The translations under genes were made by a program, and so were the position numbers. This document shows, one piece after another, positions 53,112 to 62,400 of a stretch of 64,000 nt of DNA (within the stretch, counting starts at the first letter, position 1; the number at the start of each line of letters is the position of its first letter). The notes beneath the pieces were generated by a model. That model saw only the letters and a program-made list of their open reading frames with translations, did not search any database and was not told where the DNA came from. Source of the DNA: GCA-2684655 sp045105235 (GTDB lineage Bacteria; Planctomycetota; UBA1135; UBA2386); the NCBI GenBank assembly GCA_045105235.1, contig JBGCDH010000087.1:13746-77745 (forward strand), in the 5' to 3' direction.

Positions 53112-53695
53112 CGACGGGCCTGGCGGCGGAAGTAGGCTTCGCCGTCGTTGGGGCGAAAGAACGTGCGGATGCTCTTGTCCTTGTGGAAGGCAATGAAATC
53201 GCCCAGCGTGCGGTCGAAGCGTGTGATGACCTTGTCGCGCCGCACTTGTTCGAGAACGCGGCGGGAAACGGGCGCGTCGCGAAGCGCCTTGGCGCGGGCG
53301 AGATACTCGTCGGCGTCGATCCGGCCAAACTCGTTGCCGTGCTTGTCGAAGTGCGACTGCCATGATCGATAGGACGTGAATCCAACTCGGCTGTTGCTGG
53401 CCGGGAGGGCGTCGGTTGCGGGCTTCGGAGTCGGTGTTTGCTTCGGGGCCGTCTTCTTTGTCGGAGTCGGCTTTGGCGATGCTGGCTTTTGTGATGCCGG
53501 GCTGCCTTCGGATGCAGCCCGTTTGATCGGCTTGCTGACCTTCTTGGTGACGTTGCTGCCGCCGCTGCCGGACTCGGGCGCAGTGACCTGCGTGCCCCCG
53601 GATCCGTTGGTCGTGTTGCCATTGGCGTTCGAGTCGTCGCCCTTGTTGAAAAACAGGGCTGCGATGACGGCGAGGATGACGCCGCCGATAGACAT
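53108..53695 (-). CDS. Putative membrane-tethered or exported toxin with BECR-like RNase C-terminal domain
   Basis: The ATG at 53695 gives 195 residues starting MSIGGVILAVIAALFF, a membrane or export segment. A Gly/Asn/Ser then Pro/Lys/Thr linker (about 20-100; KPTPTKKTAPKQTPTPKP) leads to a compact C-terminal domain (about 106-195). It shows HFDKHGNEFG (His115, His119), ADEYLARAKAL, then FDRTLGDFIAF and IRTFFRPNDGEAYFRRQ. This pattern of His near HG, then a basic IxTxFxP segment and a final aromatic GxxYF resembles the C-terminal RNase toxins of contact-dependent and polymorphic systems (BECR fold). Assignment is by eye. The coupled downstream gene fits an immunity role. Confidence 0.6.
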   Translation of the reverse strand: MSIGGVILAVIAALFFNKGDDSNANGNTTNGSGGTQVTAPESGSGGSNVTKKVSKPIKRAASEGSPASQKPASPKPTPTKKTAPKQTPTPKPATDALPASNSRVGFTSYRSWQSHFDKHGNEFGRIDADEYLARAKALRDAPVSRRVLEQVRRDKVITRFDRTLGDFIAFHKDKSIRTFFRPNDGEAYFRRQARR

Positions 53696-53858
53696 TGAGG
53701 CTTTCTTCTTCACGGGCGAATCGATGGGGATGCGAGACCCATAGCTTACGCCGTGCTTGCAGTCTGGCGACCCCAATGGCTGGTCCCGCCGCGAAAGGCC
53801 TGCGAAAGGTCTACCTGAAGCAGCTGTGCGGCAGGTGCTGCCGGCGAGGCGTCGTTTC

Positions 53859-56051
53859 CTACGAGCCTTGACGCCAGTTGTAGAAGAACGAAAGGACGCT
53901 GCGCTGAATCCAGTCGCCGATGGTCTGGCTGCGCGCCGGTAGGCGCACGCGGGCTGTCAAGCCGGACCCTGCGCCCGGCAGGGGTTGCTCGGCCACGCGG
54001 AGAAAGACATGCAGGTAGGGCTGGTCGGCTTCGAAACGTCCGCTGATCTCGCGCGCAAGGATCTCGGCGCCTCCCGCGATCGGCAGCTCCACCGGCACCC
54101 GATTGCGTGATGCGGAGCGTCGCGTTTCGCATACGACCGCGCGGACTTCCGTCAGCGGGGCGCACGACCAGCGTAGCTGGGCTTCGTCGCCGATCTGTGG
54201 TCGTGTCCGGTCCACTTGGTCGCCGCGCAGCACGACCCGGACAAAGCGGTGTTGCGAGTGAACCTGCATCAACTCGGTTCCCTCGCGAACGAATGCGCCC
54301 GGCTGAATAGCGCCGGCTGCCGTCGGCGTGGATGTGGCGACCACCGTGCCGGCATCGAGCGACTGCAGCGTCATGCTTGTCTGTTGGCTGTACAGCTTGG
54401 AACGTCTGCGTTCGAGGCTTTCGATGCGCGCTGCCAGCATCCGCGCCGTGGGTGGGTCGAGCACCTCGGTGGCGTCCTGATGGACGCGGGTCGCCTGCAG
54501 CTCACTCTCGACGTCTTGGATGCGCTCTTCCAGGCGCGGGTCATACAAACTGCAGAGCGAGTCGCCTGGCGCGATGACGTCGCCGTCGGCGACTTCCACC
54601 GACTCGATAAAACCGCTGCTTGGTGCCCGGACGGAGTATTTGACGCCAGGATCCAGCACGGCGGGTGCAATCACGCTCTTCGAGATGGGCACGGAAAACG
54701 CCGCGATCGTCGCGCCCAGGAGCAGCAGCACGGTCACAATGCGTGCCCGTAGGCGCACGTTCTCAAGCCGTTCGCTGGTCCACATGTGGCGTCCGAGCCG
54801 GACGATGGGACCTAGAATGAGCAGCCAGGTAAACGCCAGTCCGAGGGGGAGGCCGAGCCCGGGATAGGCGGTCATCATCAGCGCGGTCACGCCGAAGGCG
54901 AGCGAGATCCGGTAGAGCAGGGATGCCGGTGCGTACAGCCACAGCAAGACTCTCTCGCCGAGACGCGCCTCGCTCGGCGGCAACGGAATACCAAGCAGCA
55001 GACGTTCGGCATGGCTGCGCAGATTGGCGCGAGCCCGTTCTTGCAGGTTGTAGATGCCGACAAGGTCCGAAAACGCATAGTAGCCGTCGAACTTGATCAG
55101 CGGGTTGATGTTGACCACGATGGTTGTGATCGTCGCAAGGACAACAACACTCTGGGACACGTCGTGGAGAAGGCCCGGCGGCGTGCTTGCCCAGAGGATC
55201 GCAAAAACGAATGCGATGAACGTTTCTACATACATTCCGGCAAGCGCGACAACGACGCGTTGCCAGCGTTTGGCGAACGTCCACGATGCGTTGGCATCAA
55301 CGTATGCACATGGCGTCAAGAAGACGAACAGGATGCCGAAGTCTGGCACGCGTCCGCCGAACCGCTTCAAGGCAAAGGCGTGCCCGAGTTCGTGAAGGGC
55401 CTTGAGCACGACAATCGAAATCCAGAGGATCGGCAGCTTGTGCAGGCTCAGTAGATTGGCCGCGTCGCCGTATAGTTCGCCGACCTGGTCGCCGCATGAA
55501 ATGCACGCGATTGCGAGCATGGCCAGCCAAAGCAAAAGGCCCGTGCGATGGAAGAGCCAGCTGACCCAGGGATAGATACGGTCTAGCATCCGATCCGGGT
55601 TGCCTAGCGGTAGCCGTGCGCTCATCAGCAGCGTCAGCGGGCTTCTCCGCTGCTTGCGCAAGCGGTCTTCGCGGCGTCGTAGGGTTACCTCGACCGGGAT
55701 TCCGGGCACCACCAGCAGCCCGAGGCCATGCAGGTTGAGGACAAACTCGTAGAACTCTTCGTCGTCATCGTTTTCGAGAACGCCGCGATCGCGAAGCACC
55801 GTGAACGTCTCGCCGAGGGTTGTGCGGATGCCGAGTGAACACAGGATAAGGTATTCGTCAGGCGTCAGCGCATGGTTCGCAAACGCAACGGGGTCATGCA
55901 CCACATAGACGATTTCGCCTCGCAACTTCTGGCGGTGGATCGAAAGGTCGCGACGGGTCGTCGCGAAGACGGAGCCAAGCTGTTGTGCCAGAGATCCACT
56001 CGGGGGCGGAGCGGCCGGGCTTGGCTCTGCAGGCAGTGTGCTGGCAGTCAT
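53859..56051 (-). CDS. M50-family membrane metalloprotease fused to an HlyD-like adaptor
   Basis: The protein is 730 residues. An N-terminal winged-helix-like region (about 30-125, LTPDEYLILCSLGIRTTLGE) resembles PqqD/RRE-type modules. A polytopic domain follows with zinc motif HELGH (about 219-223, LKALHELGHAFALKRFGG) and the second metal motif NPLIKFDGYYAFSDL (Asp about 323), as in site-2 proteases. Further membrane segments lead to a barrel-sandwich/HlyD part (YSVRAPSSGFIESVEVADGD, then coiled coil and VLRGDQVDRTRPQIG). It may process or help export a surface protein. It is the last gene of the PKD-repeat operon, 10 bases after the GAF-HlyD gene. Fused M50-HlyD proteins are, to my knowledge, seen in Planctomycetota and some RiPP clusters; function is unproved. 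Confidence 0.8.
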   Translation of the reverse strand: MTASTLPAEPSPAAPPPSGSLAQQLGSVFATTRRDLSIHRQKLRGEIVYVVHDPVAFANHALTPDEYLILCSLGIRTTLGETFTVLRDRGVLENDDDEEFYEFVLNLHGLGLLVVPGIPVEVTLRRREDRLRKQRRSPLTLLMSARLPLGNPDRMLDRIYPWVSWLFHRTGLLLWLAMLAIACISCGDQVGELYGDAANLLSLHKLPILWISIVVLKALHELGHAFALKRFGGRVPDFGILFVFLTPCAYVDANASWTFAKRWQRVVVALAGMYVETFIAFVFAILWASTPPGLLHDVSQSVVVLATITTIVVNINPLIKFDGYYAFSDLVGIYNLQERARANLRSHAERLLLGIPLPPSEARLGERVLLWLYAPASLLYRISLAFGVTALMMTAYPGLGLPLGLAFTWLLILGPIVRLGRHMWTSERLENVRLRARIVTVLLLLGATIAAFSVPISKSVIAPAVLDPGVKYSVRAPSSGFIESVEVADGDVIAPGDSLCSLYDPRLEERIQDVESELQATRVHQDATEVLDPPTARMLAARIESLERRRSKLYSQQTSMTLQSLDAGTVVATSTPTAAGAIQPGAFVREGTELMQVHSQHRFVRVVLRGDQVDRTRPQIGDEAQLRWSCAPLTEVRAVVCETRRSASRNRVPVELPIAGGAEILAREISGRFEADQPYLHVFLRVAEQPLPGAGSGLTARVRLPARSQTIGDWIQRSVLSFFYNWRQGS

Positions 56052-56061
56052 CCTGTAGCTC

Positions 56062-57894
56062 TCACAGCCAGAAGTTCAGCCTGAGCCAGTCGACAAGCCG
56101 GTGCGACAGCACCCAGAGGGCGGATCTCCGACCGACATCAATGATTGCAAACCCCTCCATTCCCGGTGGCATGCCGGCGACCGTGGTGTCTACCAACGCC
56201 TCGGCGACGAAGACGTTTTTGCCGTCCTTTACGGAGCTTGCAGGTGACAGTCGAAACTCGCTGAGCTCGTGCTGCACATCTGGGCGGGCGTGCGGGCGGA
56301 ACGACTGAGCGGTAGACGTTTGTGCGTCGAGCACATGCTGTTCTGGAATGCGCATTTCGATGCGGCCGCCGTCGAAACGTGCGACTTCAAACAGCGCGTC
56401 GCCCATAGCAAGCCGGGCCCCCAGCTGTTCTCGCAGCTCACCGGCCAAGATCACGCCTTCGAGCGGGGATCGAATCTCAGCGCGCTCGATACGTTTGCTG
56501 ACGATCGCGATCTTTGCGCTAAGGCCGTCTCGCTGAGCTTCGATCACGCGAAGCTCGCCCGTATTGTGTTCGCCAAGTGCAACATCCATCTGGGCATCGA
56601 TGGCGATGGCCTCAGATTCGAGTTCGGCCAGAGAGAGCTGATCGTCGTGGCTGTCGAGCTCGGCCAGCAGCTGGCCGCGCCGAACGCGATCTCCGGGTCT
56701 GACGTAGAGCTCGGACAATACGCCGTCACGTGGGCAGGCAATGGTGCGTGGCTCGCGAGCGGCGACAACGCAGGGCACTGTCAGATGGTACTCAAGCGTG
56801 CCGAAGAGTAGCCAAGAAGCGGTGGCCAGCGCGGCGGCGCTCGCAAACAGCAGCCTGCGCTTGCGAGCGCGCAGTCGTCGCCAGACGCTGCGGCCCGTGT
56901 CCTTGACATGTTCGCGAAGCGAGCGTGAGGCAAGTCTGGTCAGCGGCAACAGCGGGGCAAACGCTGCGGCTTCTGCCTGCATGTTGCGGAGCGCGGCTTC
57001 GGGGAGTGCGTCACTGCCGCTGCTGGCGGCAGACAGGATCGCGACCGTCTTGTCGTCGATCGCTAGCGGCATGCTGGCGACCGTGCCGGATCCCCGCTGG
57101 TTGCGCCATGCTTCGTGAAGGCGGTAGCTCGGCTCCCTTTCGTCGCCGTTGGCGCGAATTGGAATCTCTAGGTCTAGGCATTCCGTCATGGCCTCGCGAA
57201 TCTGCGTGACCCCGGGATTCGAGGCCCTCATGTCGAGGTCGCTGTTGACAAGCAAGACCTGGACTTGACCACGTTCGACAATTCCGAGCGCGATTTGGTC
57301 GAGCCCGTGTTTTTGTGTGAGCTCGCTCGCGAGGCGAAGCATCAAGCGATTGGGGTCGCTCGCTTCGCCTGGCAGCATGTCTGGGACGGAGCTCGTATTG
57401 GCGCTCTTGGTGTCGCTCAGAAGCAGGGACAAGAAGCCGGCAAGTGACTCGAGCTGGACGAGCACCTCGTAGGCGTGAGCGCGATTCGCGTGGCGAAACA
57501 CGAGGCCGATCGAGCCGATCTGCTCCGCCATTCCGTCATACAGGACAGCCATGACGACTGCGGTCTCGCCATCGTTGCTGGTCAGGCGGACGCAGCTCGA
57601 TTGATTGAGCTCGAGCGACTTGATCATCGCCGCGTTGACGTGCTCGCGCAGTGCCTCGCGTAGCGCGAAACCCGGACGGGACCACTCTTCGCTCAGCGGT
57701 CGCGAACTGACGCATGCGTGAACGACGGCGTAGTCCGCCTGGAGCAGCTGAGCAATCGATTCGAGGGCTGTCGCAGCTGCGCGGAAGGCCGGCCGCGTGG
57801 CGAATTGCGCACGGAGCTGGCATTGCAGATCCGACACACTGACCCAGCTCGGGTCAGATTCGTCGAGTGCGAATACTTCTTCCGTTGACGACAT
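56062..57894 (-). CDS. GAF-like sensor fused through a membrane segment to an HlyD-type adaptor
   Basis: The protein is 610 residues. Two GAF-like regions (about 35-170 and 190-315; IAQLLQADYAVVHACV, GIVERGQVQVLLV) precede one membrane segment (about 345-365, LLFASAAALATASWLLFG). The outer part is an HlyD/barrel-sandwich fold: RTIACPRDGVLSELYVRPGD, the coiled coil, then AEIRSPLEGVILAGELREQ and AGMPPGMEGFAIIDVG. Thus a cytoplasmic sensor is tied to a periplasmic adaptor. Typical HlyD proteins lack GAF domains. It precedes the M50-HlyD gene by 10 bases and shares its adaptor logic. Ligand and partner are unknown. Confidence 0.8.
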   Translation of the reverse strand: MSSTEEVFALDESDPSWVSVSDLQCQLRAQFATRPAFRAAATALESIAQLLQADYAVVHACVSSRPLSEEWSRPGFALREALREHVNAAMIKSLELNQSSCVRLTSNDGETAVVMAVLYDGMAEQIGSIGLVFRHANRAHAYEVLVQLESLAGFLSLLLSDTKSANTSSVPDMLPGEASDPNRLMLRLASELTQKHGLDQIALGIVERGQVQVLLVNSDLDMRASNPGVTQIREAMTECLDLEIPIRANGDEREPSYRLHEAWRNQRGSGTVASMPLAIDDKTVAILSAASSGSDALPEAALRNMQAEAAAFAPLLPLTRLASRSLREHVKDTGRSVWRRLRARKRRLLFASAAALATASWLLFGTLEYHLTVPCVVAAREPRTIACPRDGVLSELYVRPGDRVRRGQLLAELDSHDDQLSLAELESEAIAIDAQMDVALGEHNTGELRVIEAQRDGLSAKIAIVSKRIERAEIRSPLEGVILAGELREQLGARLAMGDALFEVARFDGGRIEMRIPEQHVLDAQTSTAQSFRPHARPDVQHELSEFRLSPASSVKDGKNVFVAEALVDTTVAGMPPGMEGFAIIDVGRRSALWVLSHRLVDWLRLNFWL

Positions 57895-57943
57895 GTTTCT
57901 CGGTCGGCAGGTGGCGTTTGGCTGCTTGGCGGAGCCGGAGCGG

Positions 57944-58363
57944 CTAGCTGGCAGCCTGCTGGTTCCACTGCGAAAGATCGAGTGGCTCGAGGAGCTGTAG
58001 TCGTGCTGAAAACTTGTCTTCGGCCGTCATCGTGACCTGGTCGCAACGCGCGAAAGCCGTGATGTCACGTCCCCGATGAGCGTGAAGGGTGATTTCGTAG
58101 AAGCTACCGACCGTGATCGGCAGCGGCAGCTCCGCTGCCAGCGCCCGCCCTTGTGATATGGCGGCAGTGCCCTCTGTTTGGGCGGCGATGCGCTCGATCG
58201 AGTTTGCCGGGCGTACGGTTACGGGATGGTTGGCTGCCGTGCCAGCGCCGCCAGACTTGGGCGCTTTTGCGGTCGCCAGCTGCAGCTCTTCGAGGAGCTG
58301 TTCGCGTTGTGCCGTGGCCGTTGGGTCGGCGCGATGAGAGCTTGCGTTTCGTGGGGAATGCAT
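57944..58363 (-). CDS. Small protein of unknown function in the PKD-repeat operon
   Basis: The protein is 139 residues from the ATG at 58363. The N-terminal half is charged and Ala-rich with no signal peptide. The C-terminal half has strands (PITVGSFYEITLHAHRGR, ITAFARCDQVTMTAED, FSARLQLLEPLDLSQW) reminiscent of a PilZ-like or small beta barrel, though the RxxxR and DxSxxG motifs of PilZ are not seen. Its start lies 2 bases after the stop of the adaptor gene, and it precedes the GAF-HlyD gene by 50 bases, so it is very likely cotranscribed. Confidence 0.65.
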   Translation of the reverse strand: MHSPRNASSHRADPTATAQREQLLEELQLATAKAPKSGGAGTAANHPVTVRPANSIERIAAQTEGTAAISQGRALAAELPLPITVGSFYEITLHAHRGRDITAFARCDQVTMTAEDKFSARLQLLEPLDLSQWNQQAAS

Positions 58364-58365
58364 GA

Positions 58366-59268
58366 CTACTTACCGGTGGGGGTTGCTGGGGTCGTAGTTG
58401 GCTCGATCCTCACCTTGAGCCCGGACCGCCAGCTGTAGTCGGGGTTGGGCATGGAGGCTCGCACCAAAAACGTGTGGCTGGCGACTGCGCTTTGAAGGGA
58501 GACATGCTCGATCGTTGCCGTGCGAACGCGGTGCTTGCCGACGGTCCGCTGCACGCGAACGGCCCCGCCTAGCGGGAAGTCGTGTTCCCTTGCCACGGGG
58601 CATTCGAACTGGATCCAGAGCGGGTCCAAAGACATGACCTCCACAACAGGCTCCAGCTGGTCAGCGGTCTCGCCAAGCCGCTTGAAGCGTCGCGTCAGGA
58701 TGCCGTTGAGCGGGCTGCGCAACGTGCGTTGGGCGAGGCGTTCTTTCGCCTGAAGGAGCTCGTTGTTGAGCTGCTGACGTTCAAAGTCGACCGTGCCTAG
58801 CGAGATGGTGGCGAGCCGCGATTCGAGTTGAACTTCGGCGGCGGCGGCTTCTGCAGAGATTTCTTTCTCTAGAAGAGCCTGCACTCGCTCTGCCTTTTTG
58901 CGGGCGTGCTCTACATTTGCTTGGGCTCGCTGTTGCTCAAGCTCTGAGTCAAGGGTGGCCTGCAGGCGATCGACTTGCAGCTGCTGAAGCTTGCTGCTGA
59001 GGCGGAAGAGCACGTCGTTCGGCTCGACTCGCTGTCCGTCTTCCACGGACATTTCGACGATGGTGCCGCTCTGCTCTGCGGCGATTGCAGCGAGGTGGCT
59101 CGGGGCTGTAAGCCCGACGAGCGGCTGTTGCGCAAGGGTGGCGGAGCCGCGGTTCCTGCTGGCCGCCGGCATTGTCGGCTCGGTCCGGGTGTCACCCATG
59201 GCGACAGTGAGCAGGCAGGCGCTTGCTGCAAGGGCCATCAGCCAGGATAGGTCGAAGCGTGCATTCAT
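58366..59268 (-). CDS. RND/HlyD-type periplasmic adaptor protein
   Basis: The start chosen is the ATG at 59268, giving a signal or anchor WLMALAASACLLTVAMG and 300 residues; an ATG at 59301 adds 11. The adaptor pattern is clear: SHLAAIAAEQSGTIVEMSVE with GQRVEPNDVLFRLSS (lipoyl half), a coiled coil rich in Gln/Glu/Ala, RTLRSPLNGILTRRFKRLGE, and a beta-barrel part LWIQFECPVAREHDFPLGG. Such adaptors connect an inner-membrane exporter with an outer channel. No transporter gene is visible; it sits just downstream of the PKD-repeat gene and upstream of two further HlyD-type fusions. Confidence 0.88.
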   Translation of the reverse strand: MNARFDLSWLMALAASACLLTVAMGDTRTEPTMPAASRNRGSATLAQQPLVGLTAPSHLAAIAAEQSGTIVEMSVEDGQRVEPNDVLFRLSSKLQQLQVDRLQATLDSELEQQRAQANVEHARKKAERVQALLEKEISAEAAAAEVQLESRLATISLGTVDFERQQLNNELLQAKERLAQRTLRSPLNGILTRRFKRLGETADQLEPVVEVMSLDPLWIQFECPVAREHDFPLGGAVRVQRTVGKHRVRTATIEHVSLQSAVASHTFLVRASMPNPDYSWRSGLKVRIEPTTTPATPTGK

Positions 59269-59362
59269 ATGTCTGGGCGGACGAAGAGCTGTGGCGTTCA
59301 TCGGCAGATGGCATGGCGGTTCTGAATGCCGTTCGACGCCTCCACCGCGCAGGTGTGTGGGC

Positions 59363-59441
59363 CGTGTCGACATTCTCGACACGGGGCTCCGGTTGCCCGG
59401 CTGCTGAGTTTGCCCGGCTGCTGCGGTTGCCCGGCTGCTTG
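59363..59441. repeat. Hairpin and triple 13-base repeat between the PKD gene and the adaptor gene
   Basis: CGTGTCGA (59363-59370) and TCGACACG (59376-59383) form a perfect inverted repeat around CATTC. Nearby TTGCCCGGCTGCT occurs three times (from about 59392, 59410 and 59427). On the minus strand this lies between the giant gene's stop and the adaptor start. It may stabilise or partially terminate the transcript. Confidence 0.65.
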
Positions 59442-59463
59442 GGACTTGACTGTCGTCGTGTCC

Positions 59464-62400
59464 TTAGTCGCGCCGGTTGGGCTTGTTCAGCAAGTCTCGC
59501 CAGCCGCCAATCGTGAAAATGCCGAGCAGCCCCGCCCAGATCCGTCCGATGCCGCCGCGGCTCGTGGTTTCGCTAGGCGTCGCTTCTGCTTCGCTAGTTG
59601 TTTGGGTCCAGTGAGCAAGGTCCGGTTCGGCGAGATTGACGATCGCGACTGGTTGAATGCGGATTTGCACGCGTTCAACCGATTCCCGATTCCCAGCGCT
59701 GGTAGCGACTTCGAACTCGAGTACTTCGCTTAGGAAGACCTGCGGTGCGACGAAGCTTGGTGCCGTGGATCCCCGGCTATCGAGTTCGACCGTGGGGCCG
59801 CCTACTTGCCGCCAGTCGATGGCCGTGCTGGGCTCGCTGGATTCCGATCCGGGCAGCGTGAGGATGACTTCGCGGCCGGACTCTACCGCTGGCAATACGG
59901 TGATAGGTGGTCCTGTGGGCGCGGCGGGGTCAACGGCTACGCGGACCGTGTCGGTTTCGGTGACGCCGTTCTCGCGTACGCTAAGCTCGAAAACGAGTGT
60001 CGTCGTTTCATCTAGGCTTGCCGGGGCGGTGAAGCCTGCCGTTGCCCGCCATCCGTTCTCGATGGAGACCGTCGGCCCGGAGACTTGTCGCCATTCGTAG
60101 TTGGCGCCGGCGGCAACATCGCTCGATCCGTGTAGCACCACGTAGTCGCCGGCGCGTGCAGACGTGTCGCCGCCAGCATCGACGTCGATGGGTTCGCTCG
60201 GCGGGACGGAGCTCGGTGCTACGTCGCGATGGGATGAACTGTCGGTTTCTGCCTGCGTTCCGGGTCGGTTGCCGGCTCGGAGTTGGCGGTCGGGTTGGGC
60301 TCCGTCTTGGCTACTAGGGATGTTCTCTAAGGGCGCATCGCTATTCGTGGGCAGCCAACTAGGTGTGGGCAGCGATTGAGTAGGTGTTGCCACAGGGGCT
60401 TCTTCCAGCGGCTCAGATGTCGTGATACTGCTGCCGATTTCGGTCTCGGCGTCGCCTGCTGCGTTGGCACGAGAGCTTGCCGGATCGGTGGCATTGGTTG
60501 CGACATGTTCGGCTTGTAGTGTGGATTTCGCTGGCGGCACTTCGACGACGACGCGTTCGTTGGTCGTTGTGAAGCCATCGCTCACGACCACCGTAAACGA
60601 CAATGTATAGCCCTCGCCTCCTGGTGTGTCCGGAGCTTCGAACGTCGGGCTCCAGTCGTTGGCGTTGCTCAAGTTGACTGCCGGCCCACCGCTCTGTACC
60701 CATTGAACCGTCATCGGAAGGTTCATCGGACTATTGCTACGCGCGGCATCCAGGCCAACGATGCCACCTCTGCTGATGGACGGTGAGGAGCTTGCGTTGA
60801 TGATCGGCGGCGTAACTGCGGACGCGACATCGATGGCGACTGTGTCCGTGCTGATCGATTGGCCGTCGTCTACGAGCAGTTGGAACTCGATGCGGTAGTC
60901 GCTAGCCGATAGCGGTGCCGTAAATGACGGTTCCATACCATTTGGGTTGTCGAGCGTGACGCTTGGGCCACTTGTCTGAACCCACTCTACGCGCGGGGTT
61001 GCGCCGTCGGGGTCGTAGGAGCCAATGGCGCTCAGCGTCACGGTCTCCATGGCCGTTGAGCGCATGTCGCTACCTAGATCCGCGATGGGGGCGTCATCGT
61101 CCGCGTCCACTGCGATCGAAACCGAATCTGTTTGTGCAAACGTGCCGTTGGTCGTGGTTAGTTGGAATTCGACCGTGTAGGGCTCGGTGGATTCTGGTGC
61201 GGCAAACGACGGCGTCGAGGATGCTGGGTCGTCAAGCGTGACCGGCGGTCCGCCAATTTGCGTCCACTGGAAGACGAGGTCGAGCCCCTGTGGATCGTTG
61301 GAGGCGCTGGCATCCAGGGTGACGGTTTCGCCTTCCGTGACGCTTTGAGGTTGTCCGGCATTGGCAGCGGGTGGTGCGATGCCGGCATCGACCTGAATGC
61401 TCACGGTGTCTGATGTCGTCGTTTCGCCGTCGTTGACGTCGACTTGGAACGTGAGGGTGTAGTCGTTGAAGGCGTCCGGTGCTGTGAAGGTGGGCTGCGC
61501 GGCATTCGCATCGTCCAGCGCAACGTTCGGTCCGGCCGTCTGTGTCCAGCTATAGGTGAGTCCTTGGCCTTCGGGGTCGGTTGAGCCCGTTGCGTCCAGC
61601 GTCACGGTGTCGTTCTCGCTGACGCTCTGGTTCGGCCCGGCGTTGGCAGTCGGTGCATCGTCGTCCGCGTTGACGGTGACAACCACCGTGTCATAGGTGG
61701 TGGTCGTACCGTCGTTCGCGGCGACCTGGAACGTAAGCGTGTAGCTGCCGGCGGCATCGGGCGCGGAGAACGAAGGCTGGGCTGCATTCGCGTCATCAAG
61801 CGAAACGCTCGGCCCTGCAGTCTGCGTCCAGGTGTAAGTGAGGCCTAGGCCTTCGGGGTCGTTCGAGCCGGTCGCATCGAGCGTGACGGTGTCGTTTTCC
61901 GTGACGCTCTGATCTGGCCCTGCGCTAGCGGCTGGGGCATCGTCGTCTCCGAACACGGTTACAACGACAGTATCGCCTGTCGTCGTGGTGCCATCGGAGA
62001 CTTCGAGTTGGAAGTACATCCGGTAGTTGCCCGCAGCGTCCGGCGCCGAGAACTTAGGCTGCGCGGCATTCGCATCGTCCAGCGCAACGCTCGGTCCGGC
62101 CGTCTGTGTCCACCTATAGGTGAGCCCTTGCCCTTCGGGGTCGGTTGAGCCCGTTGCGTCAAGCGTCACGGTGTCGTTCTCGCTGACGCTCTGGTTCGGC
62201 CCGGCGTTGGCAGTCGGCGCATCGTCGTCCGCGTTGACGGTGACAACCACCGTGTCATAGGTGGTGGTCGTACCGTCGTTCGCGGCGACCTTGAATGTCA
62301 GCGTGTAGCTGCCGGCGGCGTCCGGCGCCGAGAACGTCGGTTGTGCGGCATTCGCGTCATCAAGCGACACGCTCGGCCCGGCGATTTGAGTCCATGTGTA

